Source of the DNA: Desulfosporosinus metallidurans
GTDB taxonomy: Bacteria > Bacillota > Desulfitobacteriia > Desulfitobacteriales > Desulfitobacteriaceae
NCBI RefSeq assembly: GCF_001936615.1
Contig: NZ_MLBF01000044.1
Span: forward strand, 1-38,065
Direction: 5' to 3'
DNA: 38,065 bases
The translations under genes and the position numbers were made by a program. Under the pieces are notes generated by a model that was not told the DNA's origin, ran no database searches, and saw only the letters and a program-made list of their open reading frames with translations. Positions 16,587-24,695 of this stretch are shown one piece after another; position 1 is the stretch's first letter; every line of letters starts with the position of its first letter.

Positions 16587-17546
16587 TCATTTATTCGTTT
16601 GCAAGTTCACCTTGCCCTGACGAGTTTTCTCCCAAAGCCCGAGCCCATTTTCTAGAAATAAAACAAAAAGGATGGCTGCAATTAGGTCCGCTGTCGAGCC
16701 AGGATTCAAGTGATGCCCATCTTCTCTTAACCAGGCATCAAAGGCTGCGGCCTGTGCCCGTCCGGCATCTGTCCGCCACCCTCCTTCTTCCCAAATCATT
16801 TGAGCCCTCGCTTGAACTGTCTCACTTAAGCTTAAACCCACTTTGCGGGCAATTAGTGTATCCGGGAATTGGCTCAAAAGGAAGAGGTGTGTATGGGCAG
16901 TCGCATGGGGTAAAGATAGACCGGCGTTCAGAGCCCGTTCCAAGGCCGGAAGCCCCACCTCTAAGACCGTATGAAACTGGTTCACATATTCTAGGGCAAC
17001 CATGTCCCAGCTAGCAGCTAAACGCATGGCTTCCAATAATGTAATATCCGGGGAATTTTCCTGGTAAATATCATGGCTTTTCGAGTGCCCCATGCCTGAA
17101 GGGCTTGCTATGCGAATGGCTTCATAGACGCAGCGGGTATCTTCCGCCGTAAGCCCCGTGAGGACATTGGCTATCTCCCTCGCCCAGCCCTCACGCTGCG
17201 GCTCTTTTTTCTCCCAAACGCCATTCTTTTCCTCGCAACTTTGTTCCATCAGGCTCCACGCCTTCGCCAAAGGAACCAGGAGTAAGACCATCCCTAAATT
17301 CGTATTCGTCGGAACCGCCTGGCGCGTTGCCTGGATCGCCGCTCGGATGGTTTGTCCAACCCCAAGCGCTTTAACCCGACCCAACGGCTCGGCAATAGCC
17401 ACCGCACTCATATGGAAATCTTCCAGGGAACAGTCCGAAAAATCATTCAAGCGGTTTACATTCCCCACTTTAGGCGCATTGGCTTCCAGGATGCAGGCCG
17501 CTTGCGCAGCCCACGCAATATCCCAACAAAAATCATCCTTTGGCAT
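16587..17546 (-). CDS. CitG/MdcB-like triphosphoribosyl-dephospho-CoA synthase family protein
   Basis: A helical protein of about 319 residues in the COG1767 family; marks include DIAWAAQAACILEANAPKVGNVNRL at the N-terminus, TNTNLGMVLLLVPLA near 105 and SPSGMGHSKSHDI near 180. CitG makes the prosthetic-group precursor of citrate lyase, but no citrate or malonate lyase genes are here. Relatives recur in H4MPT/MFR gene sets of methylotrophs with unclear function, which is the more likely reading. The start at 17546 follows AAGGCG; an upstream ATG at 17630 would overlap the preceding ligase gene by 71 bp. It is 13 bp after that ligase. Confidence 0.8.
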   Translation of the reverse strand: MPKDDFCWDIAWAAQAACILEANAPKVGNVNRLNDFSDCSLEDFHMSAVAIAEPLGRVKALGVGQTIRAAIQATRQAVPTNTNLGMVLLLVPLAKAWSLMEQSCEEKNGVWEKKEPQREGWAREIANVLTGLTAEDTRCVYEAIRIASPSGMGHSKSHDIYQENSPDITLLEAMRLAASWDMVALEYVNQFHTVLEVGLPALERALNAGLSLPHATAHTHLFLLSQFPDTLIARKVGLSLSETVQARAQMIWEEGGWRTDAGRAQAAAFDAWLREDGHHLNPGSTADLIAAILFVLFLENGLGLWEKTRQGKVNLQTNK

Positions 17547-17559
17547 TCTTTCTCGCCTT

Positions 17560-18469
17560 CTAATCTTTATTAATCGCCAATTGCACCTGACGAATGGCAT
17601 ACTCTGCCAGAACCCCGGCAATGTCGACATGAGTCACCGATTGCAGGCCGGTCCAGCCTGGAATCCCATTGGCTTCAATAATATAGGGTTGCCCGTGACT
17701 GATTAGTATATCTACACCAACGTAATCTGCTCCTAAAAGCTCTGCCGTTTTAAGGGCTAGCTGGCTCAGGACGGGATCCGGTTCTACGTATTCCGCAATC
17801 GCACCGCAGGCGATATTCGTCTTCCAATTTTCTCCACGGCGACGCATCGCACTGATTACTTCCCCACCGACAACAAAGAGCCGATAATCTTCATTATTAT
17901 GCGGTAGAAATTCTTGTAAATAATACACATACCGGCCCAATTCCAGGGCTCGGAAAACGCGGTAAGCCACCTCTGGATCCTCGACCAAGACCATGCCTGT
18001 TCCGAGGGAGCCAAAAAGAGGTTTCACAACCACTGCCCCCATCTTCCTCACAGCTTCCATCGCCTGATCGAAGCTTTCGGTCACGACCGTTTTGGGTACT
18101 GGCAAGCCCGCATCGGCCAACAAAGCAGACGTATAAAACTTGTCGACTGTTTTTTTCCAAGACTGCAGCCCGATTAATGACTTTTAAGCCCAGCTTTTCC
18201 AACCTATGCAGTACATCGACCCGGTAAATCACTTGTTCCAAGGATCCGCCAGGCAGCGAACGGACAAGCAAGGCATCCAGATCCCTGAGGTTTTCTCGAG
18301 ACCCTCCCGCACCCGTTATGATGGTTGCGGGCTCCGGGATAAACGATGTCAGGCGCTGAGGGGAAACGAAGCTAACTTCTGCACCTCTGTTTTGCAGGGC
18401 TGTGGCTAAGGCTTGTATGTGGGGTCCTTTTGCTGTTCCCATGATCCCCATTCGCACTCTTTGACGCAT
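17560..18469 (-). pseudogene. RimK-like ATP-grasp ligase (MptN-like), split by a one-base frameshift
   Basis: Two frames together make one RimK-family ligase. The first part starts MRQRVRMGIMG at 18469 (AGAGGGG site) and runs to INRAAVLEK; the second continues KFYTSALLADAGLPVPKTVV through GAVVVKPLFGSLGTGM, YYLQEFLPHNNEDYRLFVVGG and the metal site YIIEANGIPGW to 17560. The join is at a run of seven T on the plus strand (18150-18156); one base fewer restores the full protein of about 302 residues. Archaeal MptN adds glutamate to H4MPT, which fits this island. A sequencing indel is as likely as a true lesion. Confidence 0.8.
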
Positions 18470-18503
18470 ATTTTTGTCCCCTCTTGCTTTAACTATCTTT
18501 GTC

Positions 18504-19478
18504 CTACGGTTCAAGCCCAAAAGACGAGGTTAGAAGGTCTCGACGGACAGAACCAGCATGGAAGGAACGACCACTTTGTATATTACTTAGCCACACTTCC
18601 GCCGGACTAAATAAGAGCGGATCGATGTCATAGAAATTGCCATACTGCTTGAACAGTTTCCCAAACAGTTCTCCGTAATCACGCGACGCCAGTGACGGGA
18701 TCTGCCCAATTAGAGAGGCCAGCTTCTCGTCGTCATCTCGCAGATTATAATGAACGGTAGCGCCATAAAGCACGGCATCGTTTGTTCGACCCAAAGCGCT
18801 AAGATCACCGGCAGCAACCGGCGGGATCGGGCAAATGCCCCATCCGCTTTCAATAGCTCCCAAGTCATAACCCAGCGCCATGAGCTTATGCAAACCGGTT
18901 TCCACCGCACGAGCCGCGATTTGGACCGAACCAGCCGGCGACGCTGTGGGCGCGACTAAAATATAGACATTGGACGGTTCGCACCCGCACTTCTCAACGA
19001 TCAGATCAACAGCCGCTTCAGTAGGAAGTTTGCGGCTTTCTAAGCAAAGGATGGCAACCGGGGAGGGATCTTCATAGCCTAACTTGGCAAACAGCTCTTC
19101 TGTATGAGCCACAGCTCGCCCAGGCCCAGATCCCATAGCCGAAAACTTGTCTTTTTTAATAAACCAGCCGGCATATTGGGAGGCCAGGCAAGCACGGATA
19201 GGATGATCGGTTACTACTTCGACCGCAGGCCAGCGTAACCCGCCAAAATCTGCCCAGTGCATCTTCACCTGGGCGAGGCCCCCTAGGCATATCGAAGCGA
19301 AGACGACCCCTGCTTCCCACCCCCCTGGAGCATTGATACCGCAGTCAATCACTGTGGCCCCACTGACTAGGTGGACAGCCACCTGAAGCTGCTCACGGCG
19401 AGCGATGAGATCTTGGACGATCGGAAGCGCTTGTTGATTGGGACTAAGTTCAAGCACTTTTTTTAATGGCAAAGACAT
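18504..19478 (-). CDS. mch: Methenyl-H4MPT cyclohydrolase
   Basis: Mch interconverts methenyl-H4MPT and N5-formyl-H4MPT. The 324-residue protein has the expected length and family pattern, including VIDCGINAPGGWEAGVVFA near 45, MGSGPGRAVAHTEELF near 115 and GICPIPPVAAGDLSALGRTNDAVLYG near 210-235. It starts at an ATG 15 bp inside the end of the preceding fwdC frame, indicating coupling, and is followed by the RimK-like ligase. It links Ftr to MtdB in the pathway. Confidence 0.95.
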   Translation of the reverse strand: MSLPLKKVLELSPNQQALPIVQDLIARREQLQVAVHLVSGATVIDCGINAPGGWEAGVVFASICLGGLAQVKMHWADFGGLRWPAVEVVTDHPIRACLASQYAGWFIKKDKFSAMGSGPGRAVAHTEELFAKLGYEDPSPVAILCLESRKLPTEAAVDLIVEKCGCEPSNVYILVAPTASPAGSVQIAARAVETGLHKLMALGYDLGAIESGWGICPIPPVAAGDLSALGRTNDAVLYGATVHYNLRDDDEKLASLIGQIPSLASRDYGELFGKLFKQYGNFYDIDPLLFSPAEVWLSNIQSGRSFHAGSVRRDLLTSSFGLEP

Positions 19479-20347
19479 ATTAAAATTTCCCCCTTTCCCC
19501 CTTCATTAGCGTCACCACTGTAGCGGCGAAAGGACACGTCTTGATATGAAGCTGGTAGCGAGAAGCCTTCCCGGATAAGTTGATTATACAATAAACTCCA
19601 GAAGGGAAGCTTATAGGTACAATTGTAATAAAACGTAGGAAGAAGACCTTTCGGCTGAAAAAGGATCACGGTGCCGCGTTGCATTCTCGCACCGACCCGA
19701 ATCCCTGGAGTTCCTTGAATGAGAATCGTGCCCGCCATCATGCCATAGCCTGGCACGTCTCCGCAATCTCCTTCGACCGCGATGAGCCCTCGGCCCATGT
19801 GCGCTCCGAGCATTTGCCCAGCATTACCCCCAATCAGAATCGTGCCACCTGTCATTCCTTTAGTTTTACCTCGATAAGCGGATCCAACAAAATGACCAAC
19901 TGAACCTTTAACCTGGATGTGCCCACCTTCCATATGGGCACCTAGCCAATCAGCGGCATTTTCCTGAATCAAAAGGGTTCCTCCACGCATAAGCGCTCCG
20001 GCGTGTAAACCCACCGACCCCTGAATCACCATTTCCCCTGCGGCCATGCCTTGCCCAAGCCGCTTGAATTTGGAAAGGTCTCCGTGTAAAACAAGCTTTG
20101 CCAAATTCTTTTGGCCTTTGTCTGACGAATTCAACACAGGATAAGCAACACCGCTCTTAGTCTCTTCGAGAGATGTAATCTCGACATCAAAGTAGTCGCC
20201 GACCCTTTCTTGGCGATTTCCACACCAAAGGAGTATACTTTCTATCTCCTGAATTCCTTTTTCGGTTACATTCTCGGGGTTGATACTTTCTGCTTCCACC
20301 GGCACAGAGGGGATTTCTTTCAGAACCAGTGTAACTTGCGTTTTCAT
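19463..20347 (-). CDS. fwdC: Formylmethanofuran dehydrogenase / formyltransferase complex subunit C
   Basis: A 294-residue beta-helical protein built of repeated G-rich turns (GGTLLIQENAADWLGAHMEGG, GGTILIGGNAGQMLGAHMGRG, AGTILIQGTPGIRVGARMQRG), the same fold as the glutamate synthase alpha C-domain. FwdC/FhcC scaffolds the complex beside subunit A. The ATG follows AGGGGG, 84 bp after ftr, and the 3' end overlaps mch. The gene order B-A-Ftr-C is that of bacterial fhc clusters, although subunit B here is of the catalytic type. Confidence 0.93.
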   Translation of the reverse strand: MKTQVTLVLKEIPSVPVEAESINPENVTEKGIQEIESILLWCGNRQERVGDYFDVEITSLEETKSGVAYPVLNSSDKGQKNLAKLVLHGDLSKFKRLGQGMAAGEMVIQGSVGLHAGALMRGGTLLIQENAADWLGAHMEGGHIQVKGSVGHFVGSAYRGKTKGMTGGTILIGGNAGQMLGAHMGRGLIAVEGDCGDVPGYGMMAGTILIQGTPGIRVGARMQRGTVILFQPKGLLPTFYYNCTYKLPFWSLLYNQLIREGFSLPASYQDVSFRRYSGDANEGGKGEILICLCH

Positions 20348-20431
20348 GCATTACCCCCTATCCCTTTTTTTACTATAACTAGGCTTTTCGCTAATCTGTA
20401 CTTCAAGGTTGTTTACTAACCCTTTTAACTC

Positions 20432-21340
20432 TTAAATCAAAATCTCTTTGAGATGAAAATGATGTTTACCCAAACGTCCTCCGTAATTGCCTGCGGTAAT
20501 CCTCTGGACACCCTGCACTTGAGTCGCTGCGTTGATCCCCACCTGCATCGCCCGGCTCACAGCCTCGAAGGTAAGTCCATCGATGACAATCTCCAGCACG
20601 GCATTGACTCCATCGGGAAGCAGGCTATTGCCAAGGCGTCCTCGAATCGTTGGACAATAGGCTGTATTCGTCGAGGCGGAAAGAAATTTGTAGTTTGACC
20701 CAACCTGACTCCCACTGCGGACCACCCCGCCCGGAAATGGAAGGATAACACCACGGATGGTGCGCATGGCCTCTACCGCGGCTTCGGAGGCCAGAAGGGC
20801 CGCCTCCGCACTTTTAGCCAAGATAAGAAAATTTCCCCCACCAATCGCTTTGGCAACGGTGAACTCCTCTTGGACTAAAAATTCCCCGTCCATAACTGGA
20901 ATCCGCCAATAACGCTGATTTCCAATAACTTTACTCGCTTGATAACTATCTCCAAAAAAACGTAACTTTCCTCCGATATTGACTTTGTTCAAGGTATCCC
21001 CTTGCCCCTGAAATTCCGGTAATTCTCCGTCGAAGCAGGCTGAAGTCGGGGCGGTCATAATCGCCTGACCGATACGTTTGATAAGATATTTTTCCATGTC
21101 TTCTTTCGAGAAGGCAAAAAAGAGGCAATCCAAGCCGAACCGGCCATCCGGCGTACTCGCTGTAGGTCCCTCAATCCCAGCTTCGACCCCACATCCAATA
21201 ACTGACGTCGCAAAGCCAGTGGCCGCCAAGGCGGCATGGCGAGCCCATGTTTCGTTCACTGCGGTGATGGTCACCCTTGTGCCGCGCATCGTAAACGCCT
21301 CCGCGAACGTTTCTTCGATTTCTACACCATTTAAATACAA
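20432..21340 (-). CDS. ftr: Formylmethanofuran:H4MPT formyltransferase
   Basis: Ftr (FhcD in bacteria) moves the formyl group between methanofuran and H4MPT. The 302-residue sequence is typical from end to end: GVEIEETFAEAFTMRGTRVTITA at the start, FATSVIGCGVEAGIEG near 43-58, and VLPFPGGVVRSGSQVGSNYKFL-like (here ILPFPGGVVRSGSQVGS) near 200. The start is TTG, seven bases after GGAGGTGA, and overlaps the end of the subunit A gene by 10 bp, so the two are translationally coupled. Confidence 0.95.
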   Translation of the reverse strand: MYLNGVEIEETFAEAFTMRGTRVTITAVNETWARHAALAATGFATSVIGCGVEAGIEGPTASTPDGRFGLDCLFFAFSKEDMEKYLIKRIGQAIMTAPTSACFDGELPEFQGQGDTLNKVNIGGKLRFFGDSYQASKVIGNQRYWRIPVMDGEFLVQEEFTVAKAIGGGNFLILAKSAEAALLASEAAVEAMRTIRGVILPFPGGVVRSGSQVGSNYKFLSASTNTAYCPTIRGRLGNSLLPDGVNAVLEIVIDGLTFEAVSRAMQVGINAATQVQGVQRITAGNYGGRLGKHHFHLKEILI

Positions 21341-22983
21341 GGTATCACCTCCGGGCGCTCAACATACTCGTCTTCGACGGCGAAATTCGAGAGCGCAATC
21401 GAGTAGAATTTCGCAAAATCATCCGCAAGATCTGGAGGCAATTTCTGTGAGCCCTCAGGCTGAACAAATAGTGTCCGGCCCATAACATTCTTGATCACCT
21501 GTCCCTCGCGAACGATAACCTGTCCATCTTTTAAGACATAGGCTGGTTGGGAAAACATCGCTTCCTTATCCTGTTGAAGGCGATAAATGGCAACATCCGC
21601 ATCAGCGTCAACCCCCAAGTGCCCTTTACGGTATAGTCCCAGAGCTTTTGCCGGACCAGCACGGGTAATGATGGCAATTTCATCTAGCGTGTATTCTCTG
21701 TCTAATTCTGCCAAGCAAGTATAACGAACAGCTTTCGGGTTTAGTTCTTCCATCCGTGCCCTACGATAGTCTGCATCCATAAGTAAACGGATGATTTGTG
21801 GATAAGCCGTAAACGGCCCCGCATTGGGATGATCAGTCGTTAGGAAAATCTGCCACGGATTCTTGACCAACAGGAGAAGTTCTAAGCCAGTGGACCATTG
21901 GATGGCATTCACCAGATTACTCGGGCGATAGATTAAGGGAACGATGCCTGCCCCCGTCTCCATCTCAACGTCTGCATTCGCCCACTTGTTTCCGGTTAAC
22001 TGGTGAAGGTGGAATTGCATGGGAGAATCCGCAGTCATCGTTGTCACTGGACCGAAAACAATCTGCCCAGCGTCACACGTAAATTCAGGGTGTTGGTTTA
22101 GGTACTCCGCTATCTGGGACGCTCCTGATGCTATGCCCCCATTTTTTGTAGCGCCATACGAGTGAAACTGCATATGTGTCAAATGTAAGCGGTGGCCTTC
22201 AAGCGTACGCATGGTTTCCAACGTCGTCTGCACATTTCCGGCTTCGCCGAGGTGATTGGAATGAAGGTGTAGGGGGTGTGGCAGATGCAACTCCTCCACC
22301 ACATCAACCAATTCCAAGAGCATCCGTCGTGGCGTCACGCCAAATGGAGGAACAGGGGTATCGAGATTGACCGAACCCTGGCTCCATTTCCAGCTTTCGA
22401 CGCCACCCGGGTTCACAACTTTCACAGCATATCCTTTACTGCTCCGTAAAAGCCAAGCTACAAGATCTCTTAGTCGCTCTTTTCGTTTCTCAGACTCGGG
22501 CTCACCAAGGACTTTCATCATCATGTAGTTATTGCCCATGAGCGTATAAAATCCAGCGTCAAGTAAGGGTGTATCTTGAAGTTCTTCGTGCACATGACGG
22601 GCCAGCAAGGCCGGAACAGCCGCTTCGAATACTGTCGTATAACCAAGCCTCGAGTATAACTGGCCCGTTAAAAATGTACTTGGAATTGTGTATCCCGTTC
22701 CCGAGCGCGTGGCGAGCGTCTTGGAATGAACATGATCATAGTGGTCTTCCGGACACATCATGCGTGCGGTATTTACCTTCGGGCCTGCTAAATGGCTATG
22801 AATCTCTACGCCACCCGGCATCACGGCACATCCAGCGGCATCGATCACGTCAATATCGCCATTGTGGATTTGAGGAAAGTGAGGCCCTTCGATAATTTTA
22901 CCGTCCTCAATGTAGATGTCTTTTACCTCTCCTCTGACCCCGTTTGCTGGATCATAAACTTGCCCGTTGATAATCTTTAACAT
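21331..22983 (-). CDS. fwdA: Formylmethanofuran dehydrogenase subunit A (zinc amidohydrolase)
   Basis: FwdA/FhcA releases formate from, or loads it onto, methanofuran at a dinuclear zinc site. Over 550 residues the amidohydrolase ligands are all present: HSH at 62-64, the Lys expected to be carboxylated at 188 (AVKVVNPGG), His239/241/244 in HLHSNHLG, His270 in HLTHMQFHS and Asp384 in TTDHPNAGP. In archaea the formate reaches this site through a tunnel from subunit B. AAAGGAG precedes the ATG, and the first 32 bp overlap fwdB. Confidence 0.95.
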   Translation of the reverse strand: MLKIINGQVYDPANGVRGEVKDIYIEDGKIIEGPHFPQIHNGDIDVIDAAGCAVMPGGVEIHSHLAGPKVNTARMMCPEDHYDHVHSKTLATRSGTGYTIPSTFLTGQLYSRLGYTTVFEAAVPALLARHVHEELQDTPLLDAGFYTLMGNNYMMMKVLGEPESEKRKERLRDLVAWLLRSSKGYAVKVVNPGGVESWKWSQGSVNLDTPVPPFGVTPRRMLLELVDVVEELHLPHPLHLHSNHLGEAGNVQTTLETMRTLEGHRLHLTHMQFHSYGATKNGGIASGASQIAEYLNQHPEFTCDAGQIVFGPVTTMTADSPMQFHLHQLTGNKWANADVEMETGAGIVPLIYRPSNLVNAIQWSTGLELLLLVKNPWQIFLTTDHPNAGPFTAYPQIIRLLMDADYRRARMEELNPKAVRYTCLAELDREYTLDEIAIITRAGPAKALGLYRKGHLGVDADADVAIYRLQQDKEAMFSQPAYVLKDGQVIVREGQVIKNVMGRTLFVQPEGSQKLPPDLADDFAKFYSIALSNFAVEDEYVERPEVIPCI

Positions 22984-24262
22984 CCGTTATTCTCTCCTTT
23001 ATGGATTTCAGCACCTCTAGATCGGAAGGAAACGGGAAATCCACCAACTTCTTAACATGCAAAGCCACGTTATCCATCCGATAAAACGTACCTGCAGCCC
23101 CTACACCTGCAGGTGCTACCGGGATCACTACGTTGGCCCATGGGGTAGTCCAATTTTCATGTGGTTCCAAGACGATGGTGGGAATATTTTTAAGATGCTC
23201 AACTGCAGCTTTAGGAAGATGAGCCCCAGGGTCAGTAGCAATAATTAGGGCGGCGTCTACCTCCCTGCGAACCAACAGATCCATAACACTGAATTCTCCC
23301 GGATTGTAACGCGGATACCCACGGCTCAAATTCACAGCAAAGGGATACCCAGTTTGCCAAGTCAAAACCTGATTGCTGCCATTGACATTACCGTGACCCC
23401 GCATTGGAATAGCATAGAAGCGAGTGAACTCATTCATTTCCCCGACCAGTGTATTAATTTGTTCCAAATTGATCTCTTTCCCTCGGCTCTGCGTAACACC
23501 AATTCCAAACATGACAACCCCGTAATGGCACTCCTTCATTAAGGCAACCAATTCCCGCCACTTAGACAAAGGTACACCGCCGACGGTACTGTCTTCTTCA
23601 TGAAGCTCTTGTAAAGGTAAACCTTTGATTAAGGCGCGTAAGACTGTGGCAATCTCAAAGTCTTGTCCAGGAGTAATCTGTAAAAATTCATCGGCTTGTT
23701 TTGATGTTGCTGTCGGTCGTACATCAATCACGACTACTTTCCGACCTTTACGGCCTTCCGGAACGAAAAGCCCTTTTGATAACGCAGAATAGCGGCTAAG
23801 ATGGCGCATATGGGATTCCATAGGATTGCAACCCCAGTAAATTAAGAGGTCTGCCCGATTCTTAACTTCGCCTAGTGTACATGTAGCCAGTCCAACTGAC
23901 TGGCGGGCGACAACGCCCGGACCGTGTCAATAGGACGAAGGGTTATCAACGATTCCTCCGATCAGTTCGGTCAAAGCTACAGCCTCACGCTGCGCTTCGG
24001 TTGTCGTACTACATAAACCGTAGACAAGCGGGGATTTGGCTTTTGATAATATCCGTGCCGCTTCATTCAATGCGGCATCCAGGGTAGCGGATTGACCGTT
24101 GACACGGAAAGAAGCCAAATCAGATTGGGCGTGCATAAGTTTGTTTCGACCAATCGTACAAGCCCGTTTCACTTTTACAATTTTGTTGTTTGCCACTTCG
24201 ACTTCAAGGTCGTCACAAAGACTTCCGCAGAAAGTACATACGACATCCTGATAGATACTCAT
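22952..24262 (-). CDS. fwdB: Formylmethanofuran dehydrogenase subunit B, selenocysteine-containing (UGA at 23929-23927)
   Basis: Catalytic molybdopterin subunit that reduces CO2 to formate or oxidises formate. A plain translation stops at codon 112, but the same frame resumes at once: ...GGIVDNPSSY-[UGA]-HGPGVVARQSVGLAT...YWGCNPMESHMRHLSRY... to 22952. Reading UGA as selenocysteine gives 436 residues, the normal length. UGA replaces the Cys of the family's CHGP motif, the tungsten/molybdenum ligand, which is Sec in several methanogens. The [4Fe-4S] cysteines are kept (Cys9, 12, 16, 35). A SECIS candidate follows. The ATG has GGAGGTGA upstream and overlaps the fwdD stop. A damaged gene is the alternative, but the exact position argues against it. 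Confidence 0.9.
23886..23919 (-). promoter_or_regulatory. Candidate bacterial SECIS element in fwdB
   Basis: Just 3' of the in-frame UGA the minus-strand RNA forms two perfect hairpins: CGGGCG-UUGU-CGCCCG (23919-23904) and GCCAGUC-AGUUG-GACUGGC (23904-23886). They share one base. The second loop begins 29 nt after the UGA and has G as its second base, within the spacing and loop rule used for bacterial SECIS searches (about 16-37 nt, G in the first two loop positions). Which of the two is recognised by SelB is not known. Confidence 0.65.
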
Positions 24263-24639
24263 TTACGTATCTCACCTCCTAGATCTGCCCGATTAGGCAG
24301 TTTATCTTCCGGTTCTAGCGTAACGACTAATCCCTTAAAATCCGGAACTCCTGATCCATGTGTTTCACCACTAATTAATTGACTCGCTGTCGGACCCAGT
24401 GGCAGAAAGAATAATCCGTGCGGACCTTCCGTGGGCCGGCAGGTAACAATGACCTCACCATCCGGACTTTTCAACCGTGCTGTTTGGCCCAGAGCCATTC
24501 CTATGGCAGCGAAATCATCGGGATTAATAGCCAGCGTCGATGTTTCTTCGAGGTATTCCGGGGTTAATTTTCCGTTCTCCATAGTAGCGCCTTGCCGGCC
24601 GGTTCGCACAGTAATTAGTAAACCGGAAATAATGCCTAT
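24259..24639 (-). CDS. fwdD: Formylmethanofuran dehydrogenase subunit D-like, molybdopterin-dinucleotide binding
   Basis: A small protein of the molybdopterin dinucleotide-binding fold: LAINPDDFAAIGMALGQTARLKS, then VTCRPTEGPHGLFFLPLGPTAS and VPDFKGLVVTLEP. It completes the pterin site of FwdB in archaeal enzymes and is absent from the metal-free Fhc complex of methylotrophs. The first usual start is GTG at 24609 (116 residues), but it has no spaced ribosome site; in-frame residues upstream (GIISGLLIT) look like the family N-terminus and AAAGGAGGGG lies 8 bases before an ATA at 24639. I place the start there tentatively. It overlaps fwdB by ATGA. Confidence 0.75.
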   Translation of the reverse strand: MGIISGLLITVRTGRQGATMENGKLTPEYLEETSTLAINPDDFAAIGMALGQTARLKSPDGEVIVTCRPTEGPHGLFFLPLGPTASQLISGETHGSGVPDFKGLVVTLEPEDKLPNRADLGGEIRK

Positions 24640-24695
24640 GACGCTCCCCTCCTTTAATTCTATAGTTATCCAAACTAACTTGCTGCTTATGCGCT

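Noticed and set aside
16587..17546. Citrate or malonate lyase accessory gene (citG/mdcB)
   Set aside because: No lyase subunits are nearby; the gene is embedded among H4MPT/MFR genes, where relatives of this family are known to occur.
18140..18165. Programmed -1 frameshift at the A-AAA-AAC heptamer of the RimK-like gene
   Set aside because: The heptamer is in the right phase for -1 slippage, but the downstream frame needs +1 (or -2), so classical -1 shifting would not make the ligase.
23927..24262. Reading fwdB as a pseudogene cut by a stop codon
   Set aside because: The frame is unchanged on both sides, the stop is UGA, it replaces exactly the metal-binding Cys, and hairpins follow. Selenocysteine explains all of this with one assumption.
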